The notes below the pieces were generated by a model. That model was not told where the DNA came from. It was given only the letters and a program-made list of their open reading frames with translations, and made no database searches. Below are positions 20,945 to 32,875 of a stretch of DNA of 64,000 bases, one piece after another. Position numbers and translations under genes: made by a program. The stretch covers positions 3,224,001 through 3,288,000 of the forward strand of contig JBLDXI010000015.1 in assembly GCA_047495785.1 (NCBI GenBank), read 5' to 3'. Position 1 is the first letter of the stretch. Every line of letters starts with the position of its first letter. The DNA comes from Lepidodermella squamata. Its lineage: Eukaryota; Gastrotricha.

Positions 20945-23297
20945 ATGACTACGCCATGTATCATTAAGGCGGCCTTCTTTTACATTATGGCAACCTACTT
21001 GGCAACATTTGAGGCGAAAAGCGTGACTGGGGACGATGCGAATAATTCTAGTAAAATGTATTCAATACTCACCTATGATGAGCCATTTGTTACCACAACT
21101 TACGGTGGTACCAATGTAACCTTTCTCATCTTCGGAGATAGTTACCGTGCAGCGACAGCGAATCTTACTATCAATCGATTTGAAGGTGGTAATTCGAAAC
21201 TGCTCAAAACCTACACACGATCGGTTAGTTTTTTCAATTTTTCAAAAAATTTACGTTCGATTTGAATCTATAACAGGCAATTTGCTCGAATTTAGTGAAT
21301 GAGATTAGATGCATTCTTCCGGATTTGTCTCAAGTTCTACCCTCGAAAAATGGAAATTTTCTGAAACTTAGCCAAGCTATAATTATGAAACCTTGCCAAA
21401 ACGCAACCAGTAAAGCGCAGCTCACCGATGAAGTCTGGTGTCATGAGCTTTTTATCGACGGAGTACTAGCTAAGCCATCCATCCCTCCAGGCCAGGACAT
21501 GTACATAAAATATATCCCGAGTCCTTTATTCACCAATGCGACCTTGGTCGGTCGGCGGTTGGTGCGGCTATCCGGTCGAGGTTTCAGTCAAGTTTTTGGC
21601 ACATCGTCGACATTTGGAGATTATCGCGAATTCCCGTACCGACGCGATGGTAACCAAGTTCCACCCCACGAATTAAAATATGGCTCTTGCAAATGTGTAA
21701 TCGACTTGGATCGATCGAATGAATCTGATATCTTTTGCACCTGGGACACGGAAATCGAACCCCAAGAATCTGTTCAAGTAAGTTTATTTTATAGGGTCGT
21801 TATATTCATACTTAAATAAGTACGCGTTATTTGATATTCCTACTTAAGCGGCTTTCCGCTTTAGGAATATTCGACATTTTTCGACCATACTATTCAGCTT
21901 TTAAAACTGAGTAAGAATCATATCTCACTCAGAAAGCTGAGGTAACTTGGACTTGTCAAATTTGCTGGCAAAATCAGGAGTTTCTCCCTATTTTCATTAA
22001 TTTGGATCTACGGTTCAGGTTTCCTGAGCTTTCCAACCGTAATTTCATGTTTTTGGATGCAAATTTGACCGTGGTCAGACTTTTCAGCAGTGACACTTCA
22101 GCAAATGAGGGTCAAATCAGCAGTGACTATCCATCAGTGACACCTTGTCAGTGAAAAATCCATAAAAATCTAATTTTTGTATTAATTTAAATGATTCATG
22201 TAGACAAGTGAGCAGTGACATTTCAGCAGCGACAAAATATCAGTGACTATTGAGCAGTGACTTTTCATCAGTGACAAATGAGCAAGTGACATTTCGTCAA
22301 TTTTTATTTATTAATCTTGGGCATTGACCTTGCACTTTTTGAGCTCGACTTCAATGTAGCGCATAGTCCCCCTGCTTAGGGTGGCTAAAATTCTCCTGAT
22401 GAAATGTCTCCGCTGAAATGTCACTGCGCAAATGTCATTGAGATAAAAATAATAAATTTGAAAAAATATAGGAAAAATTAACAAAAATCGCTGCTGACTT
22501 GTCACTGATGATTTGTCACTGCGCAAATGTCGCAGCTCAAATGTCACTGCTCATTTGTCACTGATGAAAAGTCACTGCTCATTTGACCCTCATTTGCTGA
22601 AATGTCACTGCTGAAAAGTCGTACAACCAAATTTGACAAGTCCAAGTTACCTCAGCTTTCTGAGTGAGATATGATTCTTACTCAGTTTTAAAAGCTGAAT
22701 ATTATACTCGAAAAATTTCGAATATTACGAAACCGGAAAGCCGCTCAAGTAGGAATATCAAATAACGCGTAATTATTTAAGTACGAATATCCACTCCGTA
22801 TTTTATAATCGGTAAAATTTTGATTTAATTCAATTTATTAATTTAGTTAATATACCTAAATTAATCAATTAATTATATGTAGTTAATTTGAATTTAACTA
22901 TAAATTATAAATTATTTTTGTTTTATAGGTTGTGATAGGAAATTTTCGAGTCGAAGTACCAATCACAAACAGCTATCAGGCGGCTGAAAACAACAGCTCT
23001 TTACTGCTGTCTAACAATAGGTCCCATATGAATAGATTTTTACCGCTCATCATTATACTGCCCGTTGTTGCCGTCTGCGCTATTGTCGCTACAACAGTGG
23101 CTATTGTGTTAAGGCGGCGTTATTACAAAAATCAGCAACGGGCGGCTATAAGCAACGCGCCAGGAATTATTACATTACCGCCACCTCCTGGAATCAGCAT
23201 GGAACCACCGGTGAGGCCACGGCACGATCATTTTGAACAAATGCCAAACGACAGAATAGCCCGAGCGAAAAAGAACGATTATAAAATTATTTTGTAA
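20945..23297 (+). CDS. Type I single-pass membrane protein of unknown function
   Basis: Three exons: 20945-21223, 21277-21777 and 22929-23297, joined by phase-0 introns; AATAAA lies at about 23387. The ATG at 20945 starts a signal-peptide-like stretch (IIKAAFFYIMATYLATF). The roughly 270-residue ectodomain has many N-glycosylation sequons and paired cysteines (KPCQN, VWCHEL, GSCKCVID, IFCTWDT). A transmembrane helix (LPLIIILPVVAVCAIVATTV) is followed by an RRRYY stop-transfer and a short, proline-containing tail (LPPPPGI). I do not recognise the ectodomain. Intron 2 is 1151 nt, more than twenty times the usual size here, because a transposon (21805-22787) sits in it. Confidence 0.75.
21805..22787. 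mobile_element. Long-inverted-repeat DNA transposon (MITE) inside an intron
   Basis: Both ends match as inverted repeats: TTCATACTTAAATAAGTACG on the left against TTCGTACTTAAATAATTACG read from the right. The match continues for about 170 bp through TAAGAATCATATCTCACTC and GGTAACTTGGACTTGTC. The element is flanked by TA on both sides (21803-21804 and 22788-22789), as in Tc1/mariner-type insertion. The core is built of many short copies of CAGTGAC (left half) and GTCACTG (right half), so the whole element can fold back. It has no transposase. Confidence 0.8.
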
Positions 23298-23435
23298 TCT
23301 TCTTGTATTAAGTATACACAATTTCAAATCATGTGCTGTGAAATTATTTTTACAAAAATTTTATAAAATTATGAAGACAAGACAAAATAAATTCGAACAA
23401 CTTTATTAAGACTGAAAAACTAAAATATCAATTTT

Positions 23436-25539
23436 CTAGCGATGGCAATAACAAAACGGTTTGAGAGAATGAACTTCGAGACATTCCGACTGCTTCCCAT
23501 AGGCGTTAAGGCGGCTGATACCTTCAACTCGTAAATCACTTCGCCGCCCGTCCATGCCGATCCGAACGTGGATAGTCGCCTCGAAAATAGCTCCACTCGT
23601 CGCATCAACTGTAGCTAAAAACGGCGGTTTCGCAAGAATTGTGACCAGGTAAAACGCAAGCCGCGTCTTACTCCGCTCCATTACGTAATCACGGTCAAAT
23701 AACACGGTTCGATCATTGACATCATTTATGCTGTTTTTAAATAGCAGAAATTTATCGTTCGGCTTCAGCAGTCTCACCTCCAGGACAGAAGACAGCGACC
23801 AATTGGCGCAAAATTGAGAGTGAGGCTGAATTACTGCGGCGTTAAGGTGGCTGGTAACGCTAACAGCCATTTCGAGACTCGATTGGGAATTCGTGTCGAT
23901 TTCTGTTGATCTATGGCAAGCGCACCAATGTTGCTCCACACCGGCTTGTTCACAACTTCGCGACCATGAGATTTTCGAGAATAGACTCGAGCCGAATTTA
24001 GTAACTCCAGGCTCTTTTTGCGAGACTGACTTTCCTAGCAAATCTTTCAGCGTGTGATAGATATCAAATGGGGTGATGAGTTTTTGAGAATTCGCAACAA
24101 AATTATCAAATTCATTCGGAAATCGGTCGCGGAACAATTTTGGCAATGCGACGGACAATGCTGGAAGGCGCTCTTCATATTTGCCGTAAATTGTCGTTCG
24201 ATAATTGCCCCACCGAGTTCCATGGTCGCTGAATAGTATGACAACAGTACGATCGGGGTCGTAGATATTCGATTTTTGCATTGATTCGAAAAATTGAGAG
24301 TAAACTTGATCAGCAACTAAAGCCAGCGACTGGTCTTCATGGGTAATTCTTGTGAGGTAGACGAAGGCGAAAAAAGGATCAGATGCGATTTTTGCTAAAA
24401 GAAAAAATTAATTTAATTAAACCTGAAATAGAAAAGAATATCATACCTTGAAGCATTGCAGATTTAACAAAATCAAAAGCGTACTCGACTTCAAATCGAT
24501 TTCTGTAGCACAATTTAGCGTCGCCATGCCAGGCATCGCGATCGGCCTCCATCGCCAAATTCATAGGCCTGAAGTAGAAATCAGCCGGCTCCTCGCGAAA
24601 TCCCATTTTCAGATAGTTGAAAATAGAAATTTCCGGAAAATCCTCGGCATAAATTGTTCGGTAACCCTGCCGAGCAAAGTCTTTCCAAATGAAACCGAAA
24701 TCGTCGAAAGGCTTTCGAGCGGCTATCGATTCATTCCACGGCAAATCGTCGACAAAATGGCCGGTGGTCATCGGCACGACATTCACGAAAGTATTATCCC
24801 GCACTTTATTATAGATTTTAAAATCGACAAAATCACTGGATCGCTCGAAAAAATCGCGAGTTCGATTCATCAACCGCAGAAAATTCTGCCGAGAAACACC
24901 GTCCATTCCAAACATCAAAACGTTAAACGGCGCGTTATCGGCCGATTTTTCGGCAATTTTTGATGATTTTTCTGCTTGAAGAACAATTTTGCTGTGGAGA
25001 TCAGAGTAAATTGGGGTCGAAGAATTTTTCCGATAGCAATTAATCCGGAAGAAGTTGCATTTATCTGAAATTTTCGCTGGTAGAACCTGCTCGTCTGAAA
25101 ACGTGATTTCATTGTCAGTTTCTCGCACCACGCATCGAAGAACGCATCGATCAACAACCGAATCAGCGCTTGCAATTTTAATTGTTGAATCCGGCGATAA
25201 ATCTAACGAAATTTTAGTTTGAGGTAGGGCTGATTTGCATGAGTAGCCAGTTTTCATCAAGTACTCCAGATCGCGGCCGTAAACTCGATTGAAATCTTCG
25301 TTGAATAAAGGGAAATCAGGGACGACACAGGCGAGACGCCGCGTGGCCGGGGCGAGGTGGAAAAATTGGCGAAGGGCAGCGTCGGCCCGTTCATGGTGAT
25401 TAGCAATATGGCGGGCCAAGTGATGGCTGGACGGCAGTTGCTGCACAACGAAAAATAAATTCAAGGAAACGACGCAAATCGTCGCTAGAATCAGCCGGCG
25501 GAGTGATGGCAAGAACGACCGGCAGAGCGATGAAGGCAT
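23436..25539 (-). CDS. DUF229 family (sulfatase-fold) type II membrane protein
   Basis: Two exons on the minus strand, 25539-24447 and 24394-23436, join through a 52-nt intron into about 684 residues. A short basic N-terminus precedes a signal anchor (LILATICVVSLNLFFVVQQ). The alkaline-phosphatase-like core is recognisable by VLMFGMDGVSRQNFLRLM, the TTGHFVDD segment, GFIWKDFARQGYRTIYAED, and SDHGTRWGNYR with YGKYEERLPALSVALP in the second exon. These are the signatures of the DUF229 proteins, an animal family common in nematodes and arthropods, related to sulfatases and phosphotransferases but of unknown substrate. The enzyme would act in the secretory pathway or outside the cell. The catalytic Thr/Cys is not certain. 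AATAAA on the minus strand was not located. Confidence 0.85.
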
Positions 25540-26926
25540 TGCTGAACAAAACGATACAAAACCGCTACAGTAATAATATCATCTTAAACACGTAAATTGA
25601 GCTGATGATAATAGGCTAACGACGCTGTAGATGATACGGGCTGTGAAGAGGCCAGTGATTTGCGCCCTTGTTTCAGCTATTATATAAGTGGATCTGATTA
25701 TTGCTGATTTAAGAGGGGCTATTAAACAAAACCACATGTTCCGTGTTATGATAGGGGCGAAATGAATGGCGCTCTCACAATAAATCTTTACGATAACGTC
25801 AATGATAATATTATTAGTAGGTATGTGCGTAGGCGCGCACTGTTATAGGCCTTCAACGCGCGCTCATCCTCACAATATCGACGCATGATGGCCTTACTTT
25901 GATGGTATCTTCCTATCTTAACGTACCTTCTCATAGAATGAGATGCGTTAGCCTTTGGCTCTAATAAAAGCAAAACACATTCGTGCATACACCTCTAGGC
26001 TTCATTTGGGTCATGCTATAGGGTAATTAAGGATTTGATTTCGCAATTCAAAACCGTTGATTCTCCAAATGACCGATTAATGTCTTCGAGGCTACTTGAA
26101 CCTGGGTATTTTGTTTTATCGGTTAATAAATGATGAAAAGCGAAAAATGGCTGTGACCAGAATGGGACAGGTAATGAGCGAAAAAACTTATTGTAGTCAA
26201 ATGCCGTAATTCAGGGGCAACCTGTTAGGTATTCTCGAAGGTTTTCCATTTGCTGGAAAGACGGAGCGTGGTTTTTTTTAGATTTCAGTTGTCAAGTATT
26301 TTTTTATTGGCGTTTTTTCATCAAGGTCGCTCATAAACTGTGGAGGGAGCGGCAGACATGTCTCTTTCTTGTCCTACTAGTTACTAAATTTTGATGATCA
26401 GTTTTTACGACAGCGACACATGGCACCCACTTGAATATACATACAGAATCGTTGTGTCATAACTCAGCACTTTGACCAGTGTAGCCGCCATGACGTGCTT
26501 TCCCCTCGATGGGACTGACGGGGGCGGAAATTTAGCGGCCGGGTGCGATATTTTTTTACCACCTCTCCTACTCACAGCCCTCAGCGAATCGTGTTGTTCA
26601 GGCATCTGTTCCTAACTATTGCGCAATTATTTGAATTGTAGTCACAGTGGCCGTTGATCTCTGTGAGACAGCGCATCGTGATTGCTCAGTTGGACATGAA
26701 TTGAGCGCGCACGGCCGTCGGCGACGGTCTAATAAAATGCGCACTGACCTACTTTCGCGAGAGGTCAATTACTTTGGCGTAGTCGACGCACCGAGAGATG
26801 ACTGCGATTTATTGCTTTACTAGACGTTTCTTTCATGTTAAACAGCCCACTGAGTTTACTCTGACAAATCCAAGTTTTTCGCCCGTTTCTCACAATTAGA
26901 TTATCGTTTGTGCTGCTGATAGTGTA
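25540..26926. promoter_or_regulatory. Intergenic region between divergent genes
   Basis: The stretch separates the start of the minus-strand DUF229 gene from the start of the first CxxC/zinc-finger gene and should hold both promoters. No ORF here looks coding, and I see no RNA gene or long repeat. GC-rich patches occur at 26510-26545 and 26700-26730. Confidence 0.4.
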
Positions 26927-28385
26927 ATGGCCGCCGAGTTTAATTTGTCCCTCGATGCCATCTCACCAAACATTTACTCGAATGACGAAGAACTCGCCAG
27001 GTAATTATCTCTTTCTGTAGTCGTAAGTACCTATTGATTTTATGTGAATCCAGAACGGAGGCGGTTATTCGTTATTCTTGCAACGATTGCTCTTTCAATG
27101 ACGATTCCCTGTCCGGCGCGTCAGGCATAATTCAATCTTTCAATTCGACGAGTGTAATCGAAGTAGAGCCGATCGGCTGGTCTATTCGTGATTTTAGGTA
27201 CCAAGATCATTTCTCAATTTGTTAGTATTTTATTGTTCTTTCTATAGCGCCGCCGAAACGATTTATCGGTATAAATGTGCAAAATGTCTCGGCCAGGTGA
27301 ATTTTATGCTCGAACTCAATTGCGGCCGATCTACAAACTGCGGCAACAAAGTGCCCGCGAAATCGTTCGAATACATCACTGCTACTTTCCTCACAACGCA
27401 GTCTGTTACGCAGATTCAAAAATTATCATCGATTATTAGCATTGGTGTTACTTTTTAGGGGCGCCGAGTTGTTGCTGTTCTATAAATGCAGAAAATGCAG
27501 CGGTAGTACGCAAATTTCGCTGAGTTTTCGCGACTTGCCATCCGGCTGCGGCCAGCAACTCGCCAATTTTTGTGCCTTTAAGCCATACGAGGCAATCGAA
27601 GGGTAATAAATTTTGTCCAATTTATCCCGAATTAATTAATTTTGGCCCTTTTGATTTTAATTATTTCGCCAAATTAGCCCACTTTTATCACGTTAATTTT
27701 AAGTTGGCTTTTTTACTTTCCTTTTTTTGCGGAAATCCGCATTAAATTCAGTGCTTATTTGCGATTTTCAAAGAAGTTATTTTTCAGGAAAAGTGTTGTG
27801 GAGGGACTGATCGGTCATCGATGCGGAAACTGTCGTCGATTTTCCAACCTCAGCGTTAAATTTTACGAGCAATCAGCAACTACCGCGCCGCTCTGCGTTC
27901 AAACTCTCGTTGACTCGCAATCTCTAACGATAACTGTCTCTGATAATCGTCTGGGTGAAAATTTCGACGAATGTAAGAGTGGAGTGAACTTGTCGCTGAA
28001 ATCGCCCGAAAGTGAGCCGAATATCCCAGTAACCGTTGAGTCCCAGTTCCCGGAAAAGAAGACCAAAGAAAGCTCAAAGTCACCTGGCAAAAAATCGCCG
28101 AAAAAACGTGTTCTCGGTCGTTTGGTCAAGTCGGAATCGGTAAAAGCACTTCGGGGCCCTAAAACACCTGTCAAGGCGGCTGCGGTTACTCCAGGCAGGG
28201 TGAACATGTGTATGTTCTGCTCAGCCCCCTTTGCGTACCCTGGTGACAAGTTTTTCCACGAACGAACGGTTCACGCCAACTTATTGGCCAAGTTGCCCGA
28301 TTCGAAGATTTGCCCGATTTGCAAGGCTCCTTTTCACAGCGCATTCGCTCTGAAGCTGCACCAAGCGAAAACCCACAACAAATGA
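26927..28385 (+). CDS. CxxC-module/zinc-finger gene A
   Basis: Five exons: 26927-27000, 27054-27197, 27248-27400, 27459-27602 and 27788-28385, all joined in phase 2. Exon 1 encodes 25 residues. Exons 2-5 each carry one CxxC module: RYSCNDC, YRYKCAKCLGQVNFML, LFYKCRKCSGSTQISLSF and IGHRCGNCRRFSNLSVKF. Exon 2 ends with the family mark EPIGWSIRDFR. The last exon continues with a Lys/Ser/Pro-rich linker and a C2H2 pair (CMFCSAPF ... HERTVH, ANLLAKLPDSKI, CPICKAPF ... HQAKTH). I do not recognise the family. Zinc-binding CxxC knuckles plus C2H2 fingers suggest a nuclear DNA- or RNA-binding protein (inference). The donor GTCTGT of intron 3 is weak but keeps the frame. First of a head-to-tail row of six. 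Confidence 0.75.
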
Positions 28386-29401
28386 AATTTTCCAGTGATC
28401 AAAACGTGAGACATGATGATTCAAATGAGTGCAACAATATTTTCCACCGAAGTTGTTTCTGTGAAAAATTGCTCAATTTAACCGTCTTACATTCTAATTT
28501 TCGGTGAAATTCTTATATTTTTCTATTATTTATAGACTGATTTACTTATTATTGACACTAAAGCAGTTTGAAATGACGAGATGGCTCCTCGCTATGTGAA
28601 ATGCTTTATCTGAGGTCATCGGGTTGGAGTCCCAAAGCGTTGCCCCTTTTACGAGTTGATAACTGAACCGGGCCAACCAAGTCTCGTGTGCATCGCTGAG
28701 CGTTTCTTTTATGCAAATGAAAAACAACACTATTATTACGCTGCGGCCGCAATAAATCGTGTGCTTCTTTTTCCATTCATAATTATCTCAATTGTGAGCC
28801 AAATGCCTACTGACCACGTGTTTTCACTACGAGTCTCAGCCTTTATTCTGCCATCTTTAGTTATTATAATACCATGCGTTATATTTATAAATTTGTAGGA
28901 CTATGGCGCTCGTATTGCCTGTTCATAAGGCTTGCTGGGCAAGTTTTCATTGCTTTTTGATAAATAACGTAAATTTAGTTGATCAAACGATAATTTCCTG
29001 GTATTAGCGGGCGCATAATGCGTGCGTACTACACATGCGCCTTGCGGGACATGCGCGTGTTAAGACTTGATTGCTCCAGAAGGCAATAAACTCGCGTTTC
29101 CACATTGTGTTCTATAATTATTTTACTTCTCATTGCTGTCTGCGCCTGTAATGAGATGGCGCGTGGGTCTCGCTTTTCATAACTTGCGCAGATCTAGGAT
29201 AACATGCGTAGCTTTTACACATTTGCCAACCGAATAAATTTGCTTTGCGTACGGCTAAGTTTCACACTTTATGTGCACTCTTATTCACCTTGTTTGAGAG
29301 CCGTTTTTATGATAATTGTGTTAATTCCTCGCAAGTTTTCTCCATGTCCATGTCTATTTTAAACCGAAATCCTCATATTTCAATCTTATTTTAGGTTTTA
29401 A
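28386..29401. other. Intergenic, no gene seen
   Basis: Separates genes A and B and probably includes the promoter of B. A stretch at 28573-28650 has a GGGTTGGAGTCCCA that recalls a tRNA T arm, but no cloverleaf can be drawn. Nothing else stands out. Confidence 0.4.
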
Positions 29402-32400
29402 ATGTCATCTTCCCTTATCGCCCATGCGGTGGAAAAAGTTTTGGATGAAGACGCAGAAGGGTATGTAACAATCGTAGTCTCCCTTAAATAAAATTATTTC
29501 CTAATTTTTTTAGTTCGACTACTATCGTGTCATACGGATGCAGTAATTGTGATCAGAAAATTGGCTCTACTCCAGCTTCAGCGAAATTTATTCAGACGGT
29601 GAACTCTGTATCGAATTCAGTGAAACCAATTGCATGGAAATTGCGAGACACTAGGTATTTTTTATTTGACTGCGATTTTTTCGATTTTAATTTTCGAATT
29701 TTCTAGATTGATTCAAACGATATTTACGAACCAGTGTGGCAGTTGCTCATCGCGGGTGGTTTTCCGCATTGAGCTGGCTTTTCTCAACAACTCGACGAAC
29801 CATTCGCCAGTATCTGGCCACCGCGATGAGAAAACTTCTTTTCGAGACGTCGCGATTAGTTTTGTACCAGACGAGTGAGTTGATTATCCCGCGTCTGAAA
29901 AATTGAGCCGAATTTATTGTTTGTTAGATGTTCGGAGATTTCGACGGACTATTCTTGTTGGAAATGCAGTCGCGTGACCAAGCTTCTTCTGAATTTTCGA
30001 GACGTCGCAGATGATGGCTGCAAATTTGCTACATTTTTCAGCGTTCGAACCTTCCCACCCTTTCAAACTAGTAATGGGTAAGAAAACTCTAACATGAATT
30101 AATTAATTATACTCGCAAAATATTAAAAAAATTGTAAAAATGAACAAGAATTTATCTAAAAAGTTGAATTATTATACTCGTAGTCCGTTTAAATGAGTAT
30201 TGAAAATTCAGAAAACGGTAACTCGGCCTTATTCTCGCTATTTAGGAAAAATTTAAATTAATTCAATTTTTGCGATACCGATATGAAAATTTACCGACTA
30301 ATATTATCGAATGTGTTGTGTATTGCCAAAATGCTGAGCGGCGTAGAAACAGAAAAATATTGAAAATCGAGATCGGAGGTATTTTCGGACAATGATAACG
30401 GCGAACACCTCTTCATCCACGGCTACCGCGGCCTCGACCGCCATTGTTCTCCTGCTTGTCCTCTTCAACAAGAGCCGTAGAGCAATGACGCCGTAATCTT
30501 CATCCGACGACGCGCCTCGATAGTTTGACCTACAATTAAAATAACGATTTCGGCAGCTTCGTTTGGGTTGAAACGAGGCTTAGCCGCAGGATGAGAACGC
30601 TGCAGGTGTTGATGTAAGGAATGATTGCTCGAAGCAGGAGTAACAGACGTGTTCTGACTGTAACTTCCGGAATCGGAAGAGAGGCCCGACGATTTCTGGC
30701 ATCGGAGATAGCGAACTGATTTTTTTAAGCATTTTCGAACAGCCGAACTGGATTTTGCTACAAGCTTCGAAGCCGGCTGCAGCTAGATTGATGTCGATTT
30801 TCATTTTTATGGAACTCACCGTTGTGTATTCGAGCCCGTTTGATCATTCGTTTGAAGGCTTTCCTATTGGGTTTCTTAGTGAGATTTCAATGTTTCCGCC
30901 TTGAGGATAAAAGAAGTTGGTTCGACGTAAGATTTATCCCATTGAACCACGATGGCCTTTTTGCAAGAGCCATCTCTTCTGAGCAGTTCACACGAGGTTC
31001 GTAAATAAAAGCTGTCGGATAAAAAAATTCTTCAACCTTTTGAAATTTACTCGGCATATTGTTAGAAATTGAGGGAATTTTTTTAGTGAGTAGCGAACCG
31101 AGGGAGTTGGCATCGATTCGTTGGGCATTTTTGACTCGGTGTAATTAAATTCGATACTTTCGAATTTTTTGATTGCTAGAGTGATGAACCGCCGCTTATA
31201 ATTATTTTAATTTTGATTTTACGGCTCTTACACAGCCGCCGAATAGCATGGCAGCTTTTTAGTAGAACTTGTTGTTTTTCAATGACCAATGTGACGTGTA
31301 TTTCCGGTTCTTGAAATAAACAGCTATGCCGTTGTTGGCGGTCCTGAACAGGTGAACAGTCTCTGTGAAATCTGGCGAAATTGATTGAGGATTCCCGCGA
31401 TTCTGTGATCGAATAGCTTAGTTTAGTCGAAGGAGGGTCAACTTTTAAAATTTATCTCCAGAGAAATTCTCATGGTTTTCAGCTGAGACGCTATAGCGAC
31501 TGAACGTCTGTACCCTCTCGGGGTTTGAGGAAATTAGCTTTAATTTTATGTGGTTTTCAAAATACAAAAATGATTAAGCTGGATTTTTCATTTTTAAACT
31601 AATTTTCTTTTTAATTTTTCCTTAGAATGAGCGCCTACGAAGCTCTTATCGGTCATCGATGCCGAAAGTGCTACAACGTGTCAAAGGTCTCCGTGCGGTT
31701 TATAGAGCAGCAACATCCCTCTGACTCAACGCCCATTGTGATTAAAGCCCCGCCAAGCCAGAGCACCAGGCCAATATCGACCGACTCTAACGCCATTCCA
31801 ATAGTGGATTCGCCTCCGACTAGTAATTCGTCCTGTCAGCCGCCGTCAAATGATGCCGACGACGTGTATGAAGTCGCGTCTGATGACGATAATATAAACC
31901 GCTCAAAAGCCGGCATTGTCATCCGAATCAAGAAACCTCTTCGAAAATTACTTACTGCGAAGAATCATCGCCAACCAAAATCAATCGGCGGTTTGAAATG
32001 CCCGTTTTGCGAGCGGAAATTCACCAAATTGAGCTTATTACGGTCTCATGAAAGGTCGTATCATTCAATCGAGCTGGCGAAGCTACCGAATTCTACGCAA
32101 TGCCTGCGTTGTCTAAGCTTTTTCCGAACAAAGGCCGAACTGGCGAGGCATCACAGGCAAAACAATGGCATGTGTTTAGACCGGTCGAGCAGCAATTTCC
32201 CGTGCCAGTTCTGCGGGAAGCTGTTCAACGACAATAAGACGAAAACTCATCATGAGCAATATTTCCACACCGAAGAGTTGGCCGGCGTTGAAGGGTCCAA
32301 AAAGTGTGACCGATGTTCGAAAATCTTTCATTCCGAAAAAGAGCTTACTAACCACGTTTCTAAAACCAAAGGCAACTGCAATTCGTCCTGGAATAAAAAT

Positions 32401-32763
32401 GCGTTGAAAAATCCGCTGGCAAGTCCGTCTTCTTCGTATGCAGTCCTAACGCCTGAAACAGCCTCGAAGTCGAAGGAAAATTTCGAGTTTTCGTCGTCGT
32501 CGTCGTCATCATCATCTTCGATGACCGAGATGGAAATTTCGCTTAAATGCGAATTTTGTGATATGAAATTTAAGAGGCGGGACTTGCGATCCCGACATGA
32601 GCGGCTCACTCACAATGCTGAGTTGGCGAAGCTACCTGGCGCGACCGTTTGTGAGGGTTGCAACCTGTATTTCCGGGATGAACATGCGAGATTGTGTCAC
32701 TACGGCGCTGTTAAATCTTGTAATTATTTGGCTCCTACACCGACGAGGCGAAAGTCGAAATGA
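29402..32763 (+). CDS. CxxC-module/zinc-finger gene B
   Basis: Five exons: 29402-29460, 29514-29654, 29707-29874, 29928-30077 and 31626-32763, all phase 2. The modules are SYGCSNC (exon 2, with FIQTVNSVSNSVKPIAWKLR), NQCGSCSSRVVFRIEL, YSCWKCSRVTKLLLNF and IGHRCRKCYNVSKVSVRF. The last exon has a Ser/Asp-rich linker and six fingers that alternate C2H2 and C2HC: CPFCERKF...HERSYH, CLRCLSFF...C, CQFCGKLF...HEQYFH, CDRCSKIF...C, CEFCDMKF...HERLTH and CEGCNLYF...C. A LAKLP-type linker joins the members of the first and last pairs; EELAGVEGSKK takes its place in the middle pair. A TCG/TCA/TCT microsatellite (32490-32520) encodes a run of about 11 serines. Intron 4 is 1548 nt, far larger than the others, and holds foreign-looking sequence. 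Confidence 0.75.
30340..30840 (-). pseudogene. Reverse-strand coding remnant inside intron 4 of gene B
   Basis: The minus strand between about 30840 and 30340 has protein-like stretches in different frames: CYSCFEQSFLTSTPAAF, HPAAKPRFNPNEAAEIVI with VGQTIEARRRMKI, and NNGGRGRGSRG, an RG-rich tail. Together they look like one coding sequence broken by frameshifts. I cannot name the parent gene. It explains part of the unusual length of this intron. The alternative is chance open frames, which the RG-rich and FNPNEAAE stretches make less likely. Confidence 0.35.
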
Positions 32764-32875
32764 GTATTATTCATTTGTTTTTTCTTGCCGAACTTATTGC
32801 TGATAAAAGGCTTTCTCGTGTTTTTTGATCAAAATAAAATGAAAAAATTGTTATTCCATTCAGGAGAAATTTTAA

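Noticed and set aside
22050-22620. Regularly spaced CAGTGAC repeats resembling a CRISPR array
   Set aside because: Spacers are short and similar, the two halves are inverted, and the block lies between transposon inverted repeats in an animal intron. It is the core of a fold-back element.
28573-28650. Possible tRNA gene (GGGTTGGAGTCCCA)
   Set aside because: No acceptor or anticodon stem of proper length can be paired around the T-arm-like motif.
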